In this document: in pieces, positions 33,258 to 40,372 of the stretch
Layout: each line of letters begins with the position of its first letter
Numbering within the stretch: position 1 is the first letter of the stretch
Source: an uncultured Oscillospiraceae bacterium
GTDB lineage: Bacteria > Bacillota > Clostridia > Oscillospirales > Ruminococcaceae
Length of the DNA stretch: 64,000 nt
NCBI GenBank assembly: GCA_900548355.1
Contig: URKR01000010.1
Span: forward strand, 9,143-73,142
Direction: 5' to 3'
Notes under the pieces: model-generated
What the model was told of the DNA's origin: nothing
Database searches by the model: none
The model's input: the letters and a program-made list of their open reading frames with translations, nothing else
Made by a program: the position numbers and the translations under genes

Positions 33258-33279
33258 GCGGCACCTCCCGAAATTGTTG

Positions 33280-33657
33280 TCAATTGTTCAGCCGACGCAG
33301 GATGGCAAGCATCTCGTCGGTATCGCGGGTGATCTGGGGCACCGGGGTGAAGAGCCCGGTGTTGCAGCAGCGCACCTCCATAACCAGCTGTTCTAACCGG
33401 TCCAGGTCGGCGCGCTGGGCCGCTTCCCGCTTGGCATACCCCAGGCGTTCCTCCATCTGGGTCAGGGCGGCTTCACCATGTTTGATCGCATCCCGCACGC
33501 CCTGGCGGGAAATTCCGTAGTTTTCGGCAATCTCAGCCAGTGAAAGGTCCTGGTCATAGTATTCGGTCAGGATGGCGCGCTGCTTATCGGTCAAAACAGG
33601 GCCGTAATAGTCCAGCAAGACCGAAAACGCGAGGTTTTTCTGGCTTTTCGGGGCCAA
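33280..33657 (-). CDS. ylxM: YlxM/p13-like HTH protein of the SRP operon
   Basis: 125-aa predicted DNA-binding protein with a sigma-region-4-like helix-turn-helix at about 20-65 (LLDYYGPVLTDKQRAILTEY and LAEIAENYGISRQGVRDAIK). This matches YlxM, encoded before ffh in many Firmicutes. The start is TTG at 33657, with GGAGG 8 bases upstream. A consensus promoter lies 56 bp ahead. Confidence 0.9.
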   Translation of the reverse strand: MAPKSQKNLAFSVLLDYYGPVLTDKQRAILTEYYDQDLSLAEIAENYGISRQGVRDAIKHGEAALTQMEERLGYAKREAAQRADLDRLEQLVMEVRCCNTGLFTPVPQITRDTDEMLAILRRLNN

Positions 33658-33712
33658 GGGCGCCGCCTCCTTCCCGCCATGATGTAAAGTGATTCTTCTT
33701 TACAGCAGATGA

Positions 33713-33741
33713 ATTATACCACTGCCGGGTGACAGTGTCAA
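33713..33741 (-). promoter_or_regulatory. Consensus promoter of the ylxM-ffh operon
   Basis: Minus strand TTGACA (33741-33736), 17-bp spacer, TATAAT (33718-33713): both hexamers perfect. Expected to be strong and constitutive. Confidence 0.9.
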
Positions 33742-33769
33742 GTGAAATTTGGCCGCCGGCGGTAAATTT

Positions 33770-33801
33770 GAGGCTGCCGCAGCGGCAGCCTCCCAATTTT
33801 T
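33770..33801 (+). terminator. Hairpin with T-run in a divergent promoter region
   Basis: 9-10-bp G/C stem (33770-33779 with 33783-33792), loop 3 nt, then CCAATTTTT on the plus strand. No plus-strand gene lies upstream within the region, so its role is unclear; it may insulate the two divergent promoters. Confidence 0.4.
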
Positions 33802-33813
33802 ATGCCGCCGGGG

Positions 33814-33842
33814 ATGCAAACGGGCGCGAAATATGCTATAAT
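33814..33842 (+). promoter_or_regulatory. Promoter of the cysteine-synthase-like gene
   Basis: Extended -10 TGCTATAAT (TATAAT at 33837-33842) with a weak -35 ATGCAA (33814-33819) at 17 bp. Confidence 0.7.
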
Positions 33843-33910
33843 AAAGGAACTTCTGGCGAAACTGGCGGTTTGCCCGGCCGGAGGATACCCAGGGAAAGGA
33901 AGAGAAATCG

Positions 33911-34804
33911 TTGGCCATCCTGCAAAGTTATTACCAGGACGTCTACCGCTGCCCGGTGCTGCGCATGTCGGGGTACTCGGGGCAGCATGGGCTGTCGGCC
34001 ACCATTTTGGCCTACCTGGATTTCGGCGGCGCAACCGGCACCTGCAAGGACGGCGTGGCCGAGACAATGCTGGCTTTTGCAACCGAACGCGGCGCGCTCA
34101 AGCCCGGCATGCCGGTGGTGGAAGCCAGCTCAGGCAGTTTTGGCGCGGCGCTGGCGGTCTCCTGCGCCACCACCGGCCACCCCTGTATTCTGGTGGTGCC
34201 CAGCAGCCTGCCCCCCACCCGGCGCAAGCAGCTGCAAAGCCTGGGCGCTCGGATTGTGGTGTGCAGCAGCGGCGGGCGCAAGGCGTTGGAGCGGGTGGCT
34301 GCCGATACCGCCAAGAAATACGGCGGTTACTACACCAACTACTTTGCCAACGACGACAACCCCGAATACCACCGCCGTGTGACCGGCCCACAGATTCTGA
34401 AAGCCTGCGGCGATTCGATTGACGCGGTCGTGATCGGGGTGGGCAGCGGCGGCACCATCACCGGCGTGGCCGAATATCTCAAAGCCTGGAACAGCATGAT
34501 CCGGGTGGTTGCGGTGGAGCCGAGCGAATGCGCCGCCATTTCAGGCGGTTTTATCGGCCACCATGGCATCGCCGGCATCGGCCCCGGCTTTGTACCCGAA
34601 AACTATAACCCCTATGTAGTGGATACGGTGCTGACCGTTTCAACCGCCGATGCCGAGCGCGCGGCCCAGGAAGCGCTCTTCTTTGACGGAGTGCCCGCCT
34701 GCACCAGCGCCGGCGCCACCTTGGCCGCCGCCGTACAGCTCATGGGTACCGGCAAATCCAAGCGGCCGCTCTGCGTATTTGCCGGGCGCAAAACCTATGA
34801 ATAG
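33911..34804 (+). CDS. Cysteine-synthase-family PLP enzyme
   Basis: 297-aa fold-type II PLP enzyme resembling O-acetylserine sulfhydrylase. The PLP lysine is likely K46 (TGTCKDGVA) and the phosphate loop is VIGVGSGGTITGVAEYLK. Differences from CysK stand out: the substrate loop, usually TSGNTG, reads SSGSFG (73-78), so Ser76 replaces the Asn that contacts the cofactor. The PLP-lysine strand is also atypical. Start is TTG 33911 with GGAAGAG upstream. No cysE is adjacent. It may be a true cysteine synthase or another beta-replacement enzyme. Confidence 0.8.
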   Translation: MAILQSYYQDVYRCPVLRMSGYSGQHGLSATILAYLDFGGATGTCKDGVAETMLAFATERGALKPGMPVVEASSGSFGAALAVSCATTGHPCILVVPSSLPPTRRKQLQSLGARIVVCSSGGRKALERVAADTAKKYGGYYTNYFANDDNPEYHRRVTGPQILKACGDSIDAVVIGVGSGGTITGVAEYLKAWNSMIRVVAVEPSECAAISGGFIGHHGIAGIGPGFVPENYNPYVVDTVLTVSTADAERAAQEALFFDGVPACTSAGATLAAAVQLMGTGKSKRPLCVFAGRKTYE

Positions 34805-34834
34805 CCCCACAGGTTGCCTCTGCGGAAAGCAGCC

Positions 34835-34883
34835 AGCCTTCCCGCACGCCCTGCACAGCCGTTGGCGGGGAGGCTGCTTTTCT
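34835..34883 (+). terminator. Terminator after the cysteine-synthase-like gene
   Basis: 11-bp stem with one G-T pair (34835-34845 with 34865-34875), then GCTTTTCT, 30 bp after the stop. Confidence 0.65.
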
Positions 34884-34949
34884 CCTATCATAGAAGAATC
34901 CGCCCGCGAAACAGGGCGGAACGATGTTCATTAAGATCGGAGGCCGCTC

Positions 34950-35327
34950 ATGAAGCTCCGTCTCTCTGCCCGAACCAGCCGCCGGCTGCAGCTTGCCAGT
35001 TTTGCAGCGGCTATACTCCTTCTGTTGGCCGCCTGGGTAGCTGCACAGTGTATGCCGCCCGCCGAAACGCCGCTACCGTCCGAGGAGGCGGACTCTTCCA
35101 TCTCCATTGAGATCGACGGCACGCCCGCGGCGAAAGCCGAGGCCTCTCTGGCGCCGCTTGATGCTGCATGCTTTGCGCTGTGCGGGGCAGCCATTGTACT
35201 TCTGTTGGCCGGGCAGGTACAGGCATGGTTTTTCTACCGCTGCCCGCATTGCGCCGGCAGCCTTTTACGGGTGCGCGGCCCGATGCCAGAATTTTGCCCG
35301 CACTGCGGGAATGTGATAGGGCAGTGA
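34950..35327 (+). CDS. Small membrane protein with C-terminal zinc ribbon
   Basis: 125-aa protein of unknown role. Two membrane helices (about 14-32 and 73-92, the latter CFALCGAAIVLLLAGQVQAW) enclose an acidic extracytoplasmic loop of about 40 residues. The C-terminal tail is a zinc ribbon of two CPHC knuckles (CPHCAGSLL and FCPHCGNVIGQ), probably cytoplasmic. The start has GGAGG at 6 bases. It stands alone between two terminators. Confidence 0.75.
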   Translation: MKLRLSARTSRRLQLASFAAAILLLLAAWVAAQCMPPAETPLPSEEADSSISIEIDGTPAAKAEASLAPLDAACFALCGAAIVLLLAGQVQAWFFYRCPHCAGSLLRVRGPMPEFCPHCGNVIGQ

Positions 35328-35414
35328 GACTGCCCCATCAAGCAACAAAATGTTTTGGTGCGGCGGCCGCAGAACGCCGGAACACCACATCGAAATGCTT
35401 TAAGCCGATACAAA

Positions 35415-35455
35415 GCCCGCCGGATACCGCAACAGCATCCGGCGGGCGTTTTTTT
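35415..35455 (+). terminator. Strong terminator after the zinc-ribbon gene
   Basis: Perfect 11-bp stem (35415-35425 with 35437-35447) followed by G and seven T. It also faces the convergent MmcQ gene. Confidence 0.9.
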
Positions 35456-35468
35456 GTCCGTGTTTTAT

Positions 35469-35846
35469 TTACGGGCGCCTGGATTTGGGCAGCTTGGCCA
35501 CAACCAGATCATAGCTGCGGCGGCACAGGCAGGCCAGTTCGGCTTCCGGCAAACCGCCGTCAAGCCGGATGCTGACCCAGGTGCGCTTGTCGGAATAATA
35601 GCCGGGCAGCACATCGGCCGGATACTGGGCGCGGTAGAACTCCCCTTCAGCCGGGTCAATCTTGAGCGATACAAACGGATGGTTGGCATAGCGCGGGTCT
35701 TTGTGCTGCGCAATGAAGAGCAGCCCGGCGTACATTTTGCCTGCCACGAGATACCGGTCCCACCCCCAGACCGGCTGGTAATCCCGCACCGCGCCGGGGT
35801 AGGACAGCAGCATCGCATCCAGGGCGGGATATTGTTCGAAGAACAT
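35469..35846 (-). CDS. MmcQ/YjbR family protein
   Basis: 125-aa protein of the MmcQ/YjbR (CyaY-like fold) family. Typical features are FEQYPALDAMLLSYPGAVRD at the N-terminus, the central FVSLKIDPAEGEFYRAQYP and the C-terminal WVSIRLDGGLPEAELACLCR with a final YDLVVAKLPK. Members are often called DNA-binding, but function is not established. ATG 35846 overlaps the upstream gene stop by four bases, with AAGGAGG ahead. Confidence 0.85.
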   Translation of the reverse strand: MFFEQYPALDAMLLSYPGAVRDYQPVWGWDRYLVAGKMYAGLLFIAQHKDPRYANHPFVSLKIDPAEGEFYRAQYPADVLPGYYSDKRTWVSIRLDGGLPEAELACLCRRSYDLVVAKLPKSRRP

Positions 35847-36583
35847 CAGGTTTCCTCCTTCGGCTGCGGCAGATAGCGTGCCAGATACGCCTTTTCCACA
35901 CCCATACGACAAGCCGTTTCGTCCGGGGTCAGGCCGCTGTCCAGAAAGCGGCGCGCAACCGTCTGCATTGCTTCGGCCACCTCAACCAGATGGCCGTCAG
36001 GGTCGCGCAGCCGCAGGCCGCGCTGGCCCCAGGGAAATTCGTGAACGGGCTGGCAGATTTCCGCGCCGTAAGCCGCGGCGGCTGCAGCGAAAGCGTCGAG
36101 ATCGGTTACCTCAAAATAGAGTTCACCGGCGTTGTGGCCAAAAGAAACCGCCGCGCCATCCAGCAGCCGGTTCCAGACAGACCGCGCCTGCAGCGCGATG
36201 CCGCAGGCCAACAGCCGGTTACCGCCGGCATCCTCGACGACCGGCAGGCCGAACAGCTCACCGTAGAAGGCCGCGGCACGGTCGATATCCTCCACCACAA
36301 GCAGGCAAGCCTGCAGCCGCGGCGTTGCGGCCGCCCAGCGTCGGCAGGTTTCAAGGCGGCTGCCGTCGCCTTCGCCGTGTTCGGCGTCGAAGGCAAAATC
36401 GTGCAGCGTCGGGCAGGGGAAATCCGGGCAGAGACCGCAGTGGGCCAGGCCGCGGCGCTCGGCACAGGTTTTGAGCGGACATTCGCCCCAGAACGGCCGC
36501 CGCTGGCGGGTACAGCCGGGGCAATGGTTGGGTTCGCGCCAGGCGCAGGCATTGCAGCAAAGGCCGCAGCGGGATTGAATCAT
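35846..36583 (-). CDS. DUF3795-like Cys-rich domain fused to a VOC domain
   Basis: 245-aa two-domain protein. Residues 1-75 are a cysteine-rich DUF3795-like module (SRCGLCCNACAW, NHCPGCTRQ, CPLKTCAERRGLAHCGLCPD) likely to bind a metal. Residues about 90-215 form a glyoxalase/VOC fold (ACLLVVEDIDRAAAFYGELF, GELYFEVTDLD, GLRLRDPDGHLVEVAE). A short helical tail follows (SGLTPDETACRMGVEKAYLA). ATG 36583 follows AAGGAGG. It is translationally coupled to the MmcQ/YjbR gene. Substrate unknown. Confidence 0.75.
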   Translation of the reverse strand: MIQSRCGLCCNACAWREPNHCPGCTRQRRPFWGECPLKTCAERRGLAHCGLCPDFPCPTLHDFAFDAEHGEGDGSRLETCRRWAAATPRLQACLLVVEDIDRAAAFYGELFGLPVVEDAGGNRLLACGIALQARSVWNRLLDGAAVSFGHNAGELYFEVTDLDAFAAAAAAYGAEICQPVHEFPWGQRGLRLRDPDGHLVEVAEAMQTVARRFLDSGLTPDETACRMGVEKAYLARYLPQPKEET

Positions 36584-36606
36584 GGTCGGGTTCCTCCTTG
36601 ACTGGT

Positions 36607-37464
36607 TTACTCCCAGTATACCGGATTTTCCCACTCGTCTGCTTGTAAAAATGCGACAGGTTCCGCCGCACGGACCAGCGCCAGCGCAGCGGCCGGCGTC
36701 ATGCCGTGGTATTTTTTGAAGCTGCGCAAAAGATGCGCCTGATCGGCAAAGCCGAACCGCGCGACAGCGTCCTGTACGTCCCAGCGCGGGTCGGTCAGCA
36801 GGCTGCGCCACAGGCACTGGTAGCGGATCAGTCCGGCCAGCGTTTTGGGCGGGCAGCCAAGCCAGGCTGTAAACTGTCGTTCAAGCTGGCGGGCGCTGCA
36901 AAAGGTTGTGTGCAGCAGTTCGGCCACCCGAAGATTTCCGCCGGCCTGCACCAGCGCCCCCACCGCCGTTTCAACCGCAGCGGGCATGGCACGGGGGCTT
37001 TCGGCCAGCCGGGCCAGCAGAACCTGCTCAGCCAGCCGGGTCCGGGCGGAAAAATCCCGTACCGCGGCCAGCCGCGGGGCCAGCGCAGCAGTCAGCGCCG
37101 GAAAATGCTGCCCGCCCGCGAAGGTACGGTTGCGGGTATCGCACAGCGCATCTTCAGAAAAGAAAGCGGCCGTCCACGCATACCAGCGGATTGCAAACAG
37201 CGAATGGCATCCGCCGCCCGCCGTGCGGTAGGGTTGGTCGCCCAGGCCGCAGAAACAGGCGTCTGTCCGGCCAGCGTCCTCCCCGATGCGGAAGATCAGA
37301 TCAACACAGGTATCCGGCACAACCCAGGTCGGCGGTTCAGTCTGGCCCGTACCGCCCCAAAAACAGCAGATATACGGCTGCAGCGCCGCACAGGGGCGCC
37401 GTTCGGCCAGCATGCCGCCGCGGCCCGGGTGGGCGGTCAGCGGCTTCCATACCAGTTCATGCAT
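36607..37464 (-). CDS. AraC-family transcription regulator
   Basis: 285-aa regulator. The N-terminal half contains a DUF6597-like start (AALQPYICCFWGGTG, VVPDTCVDLIFRIGE). The C-terminal AraC DNA-binding domain has two helix-turn-helices (LRVAELLHTTFCSARQLERQ and VQDAVARFGFADQAHLLRSF followed by KKYHGMTPAAA). ATG 37464 has GGAGGGG at 8 bases; the long open frame upstream is not protein-like. It is 23 bp downstream of the start of the DUF3795-VOC gene and may lead that operon (AraC, DUF3795-VOC, MmcQ). Confidence 0.9.
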   Translation of the reverse strand: MHELVWKPLTAHPGRGGMLAERRPCAALQPYICCFWGGTGQTEPPTWVVPDTCVDLIFRIGEDAGRTDACFCGLGDQPYRTAGGGCHSLFAIRWYAWTAAFFSEDALCDTRNRTFAGGQHFPALTAALAPRLAAVRDFSARTRLAEQVLLARLAESPRAMPAAVETAVGALVQAGGNLRVAELLHTTFCSARQLERQFTAWLGCPPKTLAGLIRYQCLWRSLLTDPRWDVQDAVARFGFADQAHLLRSFKKYHGMTPAAALALVRAAEPVAFLQADEWENPVYWE

Positions 37465-37617
37465 CGCGCGCTCCCCTCCTTCCGGCTGCGTTTGCCTGTA
37501 TGAATGACCCGGCTTCATTCTACCACAGTCTGCGGGGGGTCTACAATCTTCTTTTTTCGCATAGGGTTTGGCAGGGGCTCGAAAAGCCCGCCAGACCAAG
37601 GTGAAGGAGGATTGCGT

Positions 37618-37896
37618 ATGAAAGGCGACCCCGAGGAGCGCGCGGTGGCGGTGGGGCGGTATCTGGTGCGCAGCGGCGCGACGGTGCGGGCGGCGGCCGG
37701 GGTGTTTGGGGTGAGCAAAAGTACAATCTGGAAAGACCAGACCCGGCTGCGGCAGCTGAACCCCGGTTTGTGGCGAGAGGTACGGCAGGTACTGCTGAAA
37801 AACAAGGCGGAGCGCCACCTGCGCGGCGGCGAAGCCACCCGCTGCAAATATCTGCACCAATCCCGCCCGCCGCGGCCGCCCGGCGCAAGCGGGTAA
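37618..37896 (+). CDS. spoIIID: SpoIIID-like sporulation regulator
   Basis: 92-aa DNA-binding protein closely resembling SpoIIID, a mother-cell regulator in the sigma-E stage of sporulation. Shared blocks are ERAVAVGRYLVRSGATVRAA, FGVSKSTIWKDQTRLRQLNP (helix-turn-helix) and the C-terminal HLRGGEATRCKYLH. ATG 37618 is set by GAAGGAGG. Family length is about 90 residues. Other sporulation genes are not in the window. Confidence 0.9.
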   Translation: MKGDPEERAVAVGRYLVRSGATVRAAAGVFGVSKSTIWKDQTRLRQLNPGLWREVRQVLLKNKAERHLRGGEATRCKYLHQSRPPRPPGASG

Positions 37897-37915
37897 ACTT
37901 TGCCTGCGCCAGGGC

Positions 37916-37944
37916 TTGCACGCCCCGGGCACGGACAGTATAAT
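37916..37944 (+). promoter_or_regulatory. Promoter of the dCMP deaminase gene
   Basis: TTGCAC (37916-37921), 17-bp spacer, perfect TATAAT (37939-37944). Confidence 0.8.
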
Positions 37945-37998
37945 AGAGGTAAAGAAAGCGAAAAAAGCGGGAAACCGCCGCAGGAAGGTCGTGTTTGA

Positions 37999-38478
37999 AT
38001 GAAGCGCACCGATTATATCAGCTGGGATGAATACTTTATGGGTATCGCCCTGCTTTCGGCCATGCGGTCCAAAGATGACAGCAGCCAGGTGGGGGCCTGT
38101 ATTGTCAGCCCCGAAAACAAGATTCTCTCGCTCGGGTACAATGGTATGCCGATCGGCTGCAGCGATGACGAGATGCCATGGGCGCGCGAAGGCCCGCCGC
38201 TTGAAACCAAGTATATGTATGTCTGCCATGCCGAGCTCAACGCTATCCTGAATTCGGCGCACAGCGACCTGCGCGGCGCACGGGTCTATGTGACGCTGTT
38301 TCCCTGCAACGAGTGCGCCAAAAGTATCATCCAGAGCGGCATCAAAGAAATCATCTACCTGTCAGACAAATACCACGACGCTGATATGAGCATTGCAAGC
38401 CGGCGGCTGCTGCGGATGGCGGGGGTCAAGTTCCGCGCCTATGAGCCGACCGGGCGGGAGATCCGCTTTACGGTCTGA
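37999..38478 (+). CDS. Deoxycytidylate deaminase (ComEB type)
   Basis: 159-aa zinc-dependent dCMP deaminase making dUMP for thymidylate synthesis. Zinc and catalytic residues are in [11 protein letters not shown] (His, Glu) and [17 protein letters not shown] (two Cys). [15 protein letters not shown] and [17 protein letters not shown] are typical of the family. Length is usual. It lies 40 bp ahead of uridine kinase, a second pyrimidine gene. Confidence 0.95.
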   Translation: MKRTDYISWDEYFMGIALLSAMRSKDDSSQVGACIVSPENKILSLGYNGMPIGCSDDEMPWAREGPPLETKYMYVCHAELNAILNSAHSDLRGARVYVTLFPCNECAKSIIQSGIKEIIYLSDKYHDADMSIASRRLLRMAGVKFRAYEPTGREIRFTV

Positions 38479-38518
38479 GTTCAGCCAAACGGCGGAAGAA
38501 AAGAAAGGACTGGAAACG

Positions 38519-39136
38519 ATGGAAACCATCATCATCGGCATTGCAGGTGGCACCGGCAGCGGCAAGACCACCCTGACCGAGCGGCTGCGCGACCACTTCG
38601 GCAGCGACGAGGTCAGCGTCATCAACCACGACAGCTATTACAAACGGCATGACGACCTGCCCTATGAGGAACGGTGCAAGCTCAACTACGACCACCCTGA
38701 TTCCTTTGACACCCAGCTGCTGGTTGAACATCTGCAGGCGCTGCGGCGCGGCGAGACGGTTGAAGTACCGGTATATAACTACGCCATTCACAACCGCAGC
38801 GACAAGACTGTGACTGTCTGCCCGGCGCCGGTCATCATTGTGGAAGGGATTTTGATCTTTGCTTCCCCGGAACTCTGCGCGCTAATGGATTTGAAGGTAT
38901 TTGTTGACACCGACGCAGATGTGCGGATTCTGCGCCGCATTGTGCGGGATGTCAAGGCCCGCGGCCGCACGCTGGACAGCGTTGTGACCCAGTATCTGAC
39001 CACCGTCAAGCCGATGCACGAACAATTCGTTGAACCGAGCAAGCGCAAAGCCGACCTGATTGTGCCGGAAGGCGGCCGCAATGAGGTCGCGCTGGATATG
39101 CTCATCAAGTGGGTATCCAATCATCTGGGCAAATAG
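38519..39136 (+). CDS. udk: Uridine kinase
   Basis: 205-aa uridine/cytidine kinase of the pyrimidine salvage pathway. The P-loop is GIAGGTGSGKTTLTERL. Following blocks are NHDSYYKRHDDLPYEER, YDHPDSFDTQLLVEHL, VPVYNYAIHNRSDKT and IVEGILIF. ATG 38519 was chosen by fit to the family, with AAGAAAGGA upstream. A strong hairpin follows. Confidence 0.95.
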   Translation: METIIIGIAGGTGSGKTTLTERLRDHFGSDEVSVINHDSYYKRHDDLPYEERCKLNYDHPDSFDTQLLVEHLQALRRGETVEVPVYNYAIHNRSDKTVTVCPAPVIIVEGILIFASPELCALMDLKVFVDTDADVRILRRIVRDVKARGRTLDSVVTQYLTTVKPMHEQFVEPSKRKADLIVPEGGRNEVALDMLIKWVSNHLGK

Positions 39137-39150
39137 CCCAAGCCCGGTAA

Positions 39151-39198
39151 ACACGCAGCCCTTTCCGGTATCAGAACGGAAAGGGCTGCGTGTTTGTT
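39151..39198 (+). terminator. Bidirectional terminator after udk
   Basis: Perfect 17-bp stem (39151-39167 with 39177-39193) followed by TTGTT. It lies between convergent genes and may serve both strands. Confidence 0.8.
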
Positions 39199-39203
39199 CA
39201 TGT

Positions 39204-40202
39204 TCAGGCCGCGTTGAGCTGGCTATACACAAGCTGGCCGAGCTGCTGCATCGCCGCAACCGGGGCGGCGGGAAAATCAATCTCAGCATCCCCCTGGTCG
39301 GTCATACAGCACAGGATGTAAGGGTGGGCGGCATACACAATGGCCATGTCATGGAAGGCAGCGTCCCAGCTGCCATATTTTTTGGCGGCTTCCACACCGG
39401 CCGGTATGTACAGCGCCGTGTGACCCGCATCCAAAAAACAGGCGCGCAGCTGACGAGCCAGTTCGGTATCGGTGTCAAAATACTCATACAGGGCGTTCAT
39501 CAAAATGCCGGCGTCCTCAATTGACATGACACCCTCGATCCCTTCCTCCATCGTGATAGCGCAGCTATCCGCCGCATGGAAGCCAAGCTCCCACAAAAAG
39601 GCAGAAAAACCGGTTTCGGCGTTGCCTGGCCAGACGGCGGCCAACAACCGTACCGCCTGGTTATCGCTTTGAGCAATCATGGTGTACAGGGCGTCCCACA
39701 CCGGGATGGTCTCGCTTGCCGCATAGCCGGCCAGCGCCCCCGATGCCAGTTCCTCCCCATAAAAATTGTAGACCGCGCCGGACAAATCAACCAGGCCGGC
39801 TTCCCCCATCTCACACAACCAGAGCGCATAGGCGGCTTTGAGGATGCTGGCCGGGTAATACTCGGCATCTGTACCGAAAAAGTATTCTTCCCCGCTGTTC
39901 AGGTCTTTGACATACACAGAAAAACTTCCCGCCTGGGCCGCGCAGAAAGCATCCAGCGCCGAAGAGTCCAAGCCAATTGCAGCGGCCGGTGTTGCAGCCG
40001 GCGTCGCGGTTGGCATCGCGGTCGCGGTTGCAGTCGGCAGCGGGACCGAAAGATACTGGGCCGCCTGCTTGACCCGGGTCACCTGTGTTTCCAGCACCGC
40101 AATACCCGGCTGCCCGGCCGCCTGCCAGCCGCCAAAAGTCAGCAGGCCCAGACCCAGCAGAATGCAGACGCCCCTGTACAATCGGCCCTGTCCCCCACGC
40201 AT
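39204..40202 (-). CDS. Membrane-anchored beta-lactamase-like serine hydrolase
   Basis: 332-aa protein with an N-terminal membrane anchor or signal (about 9-26) and an Ala/Thr/Pro linker (55-78). A class A beta-lactamase-like domain follows: S119-x-x-K122 in YYPASILKAAY and S179-D-N181 in AQSDNQAV are in order. The third motif, normally KTG, seems to be in AKKYGSWDAAFHD. The domain is compact and lacks an obvious Omega-loop EPELN. It may be a peptidoglycan- or peptide-acting relative and not a resistance enzyme. GGGAGG precedes ATG 40202. Confidence 0.78.
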   Translation of the reverse strand: MRGGQGRLYRGVCILLGLGLLTFGGWQAAGQPGIAVLETQVTRVKQAAQYLSVPLPTATATAMPTATPAATPAAAIGLDSSALDAFCAAQAGSFSVYVKDLNSGEEYFFGTDAEYYPASILKAAYALWLCEMGEAGLVDLSGAVYNFYGEELASGALAGYAASETIPVWDALYTMIAQSDNQAVRLLAAVWPGNAETGFSAFLWELGFHAADSCAITMEEGIEGVMSIEDAGILMNALYEYFDTDTELARQLRACFLDAGHTALYIPAGVEAAKKYGSWDAAFHDMAIVYAAHPYILCCMTDQGDAEIDFPAAPVAAMQQLGQLVYSQLNAA

Positions 40203-40233
40203 CCGGCACGCCTCCCTTTCGCTGCTTTCTTTT

Positions 40234-40242
40234 ATTATAGCA
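40234..40242 (-). promoter_or_regulatory. Extended -10 promoter of the beta-lactamase-like gene
   Basis: Minus strand TGCTATAAT (40242-40234), about 32 bp ahead of the ATG; no good -35. Confidence 0.6.
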
Positions 40243-40372
40243 CATCCTTGTATAGAATTTGTATCAGAAATGTGTGCATTTTGTCGCTTTTTGCCCACAA
40301 TGGCAGCGCCCCGCCGGGTTGCCAACAGCCACGGCGGGGCGCTTTATTGGTTTTGTATTTTCCGGTCAGAGG

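Noticed and set aside
37465-38262. N-terminal extension of the AraC gene upstream of 37464
   Set aside because: The open stretch lies antisense to spoIIID and the dCMP deaminase gene and is not protein-like; the ATG at 37464 has an ideal ribosome site.
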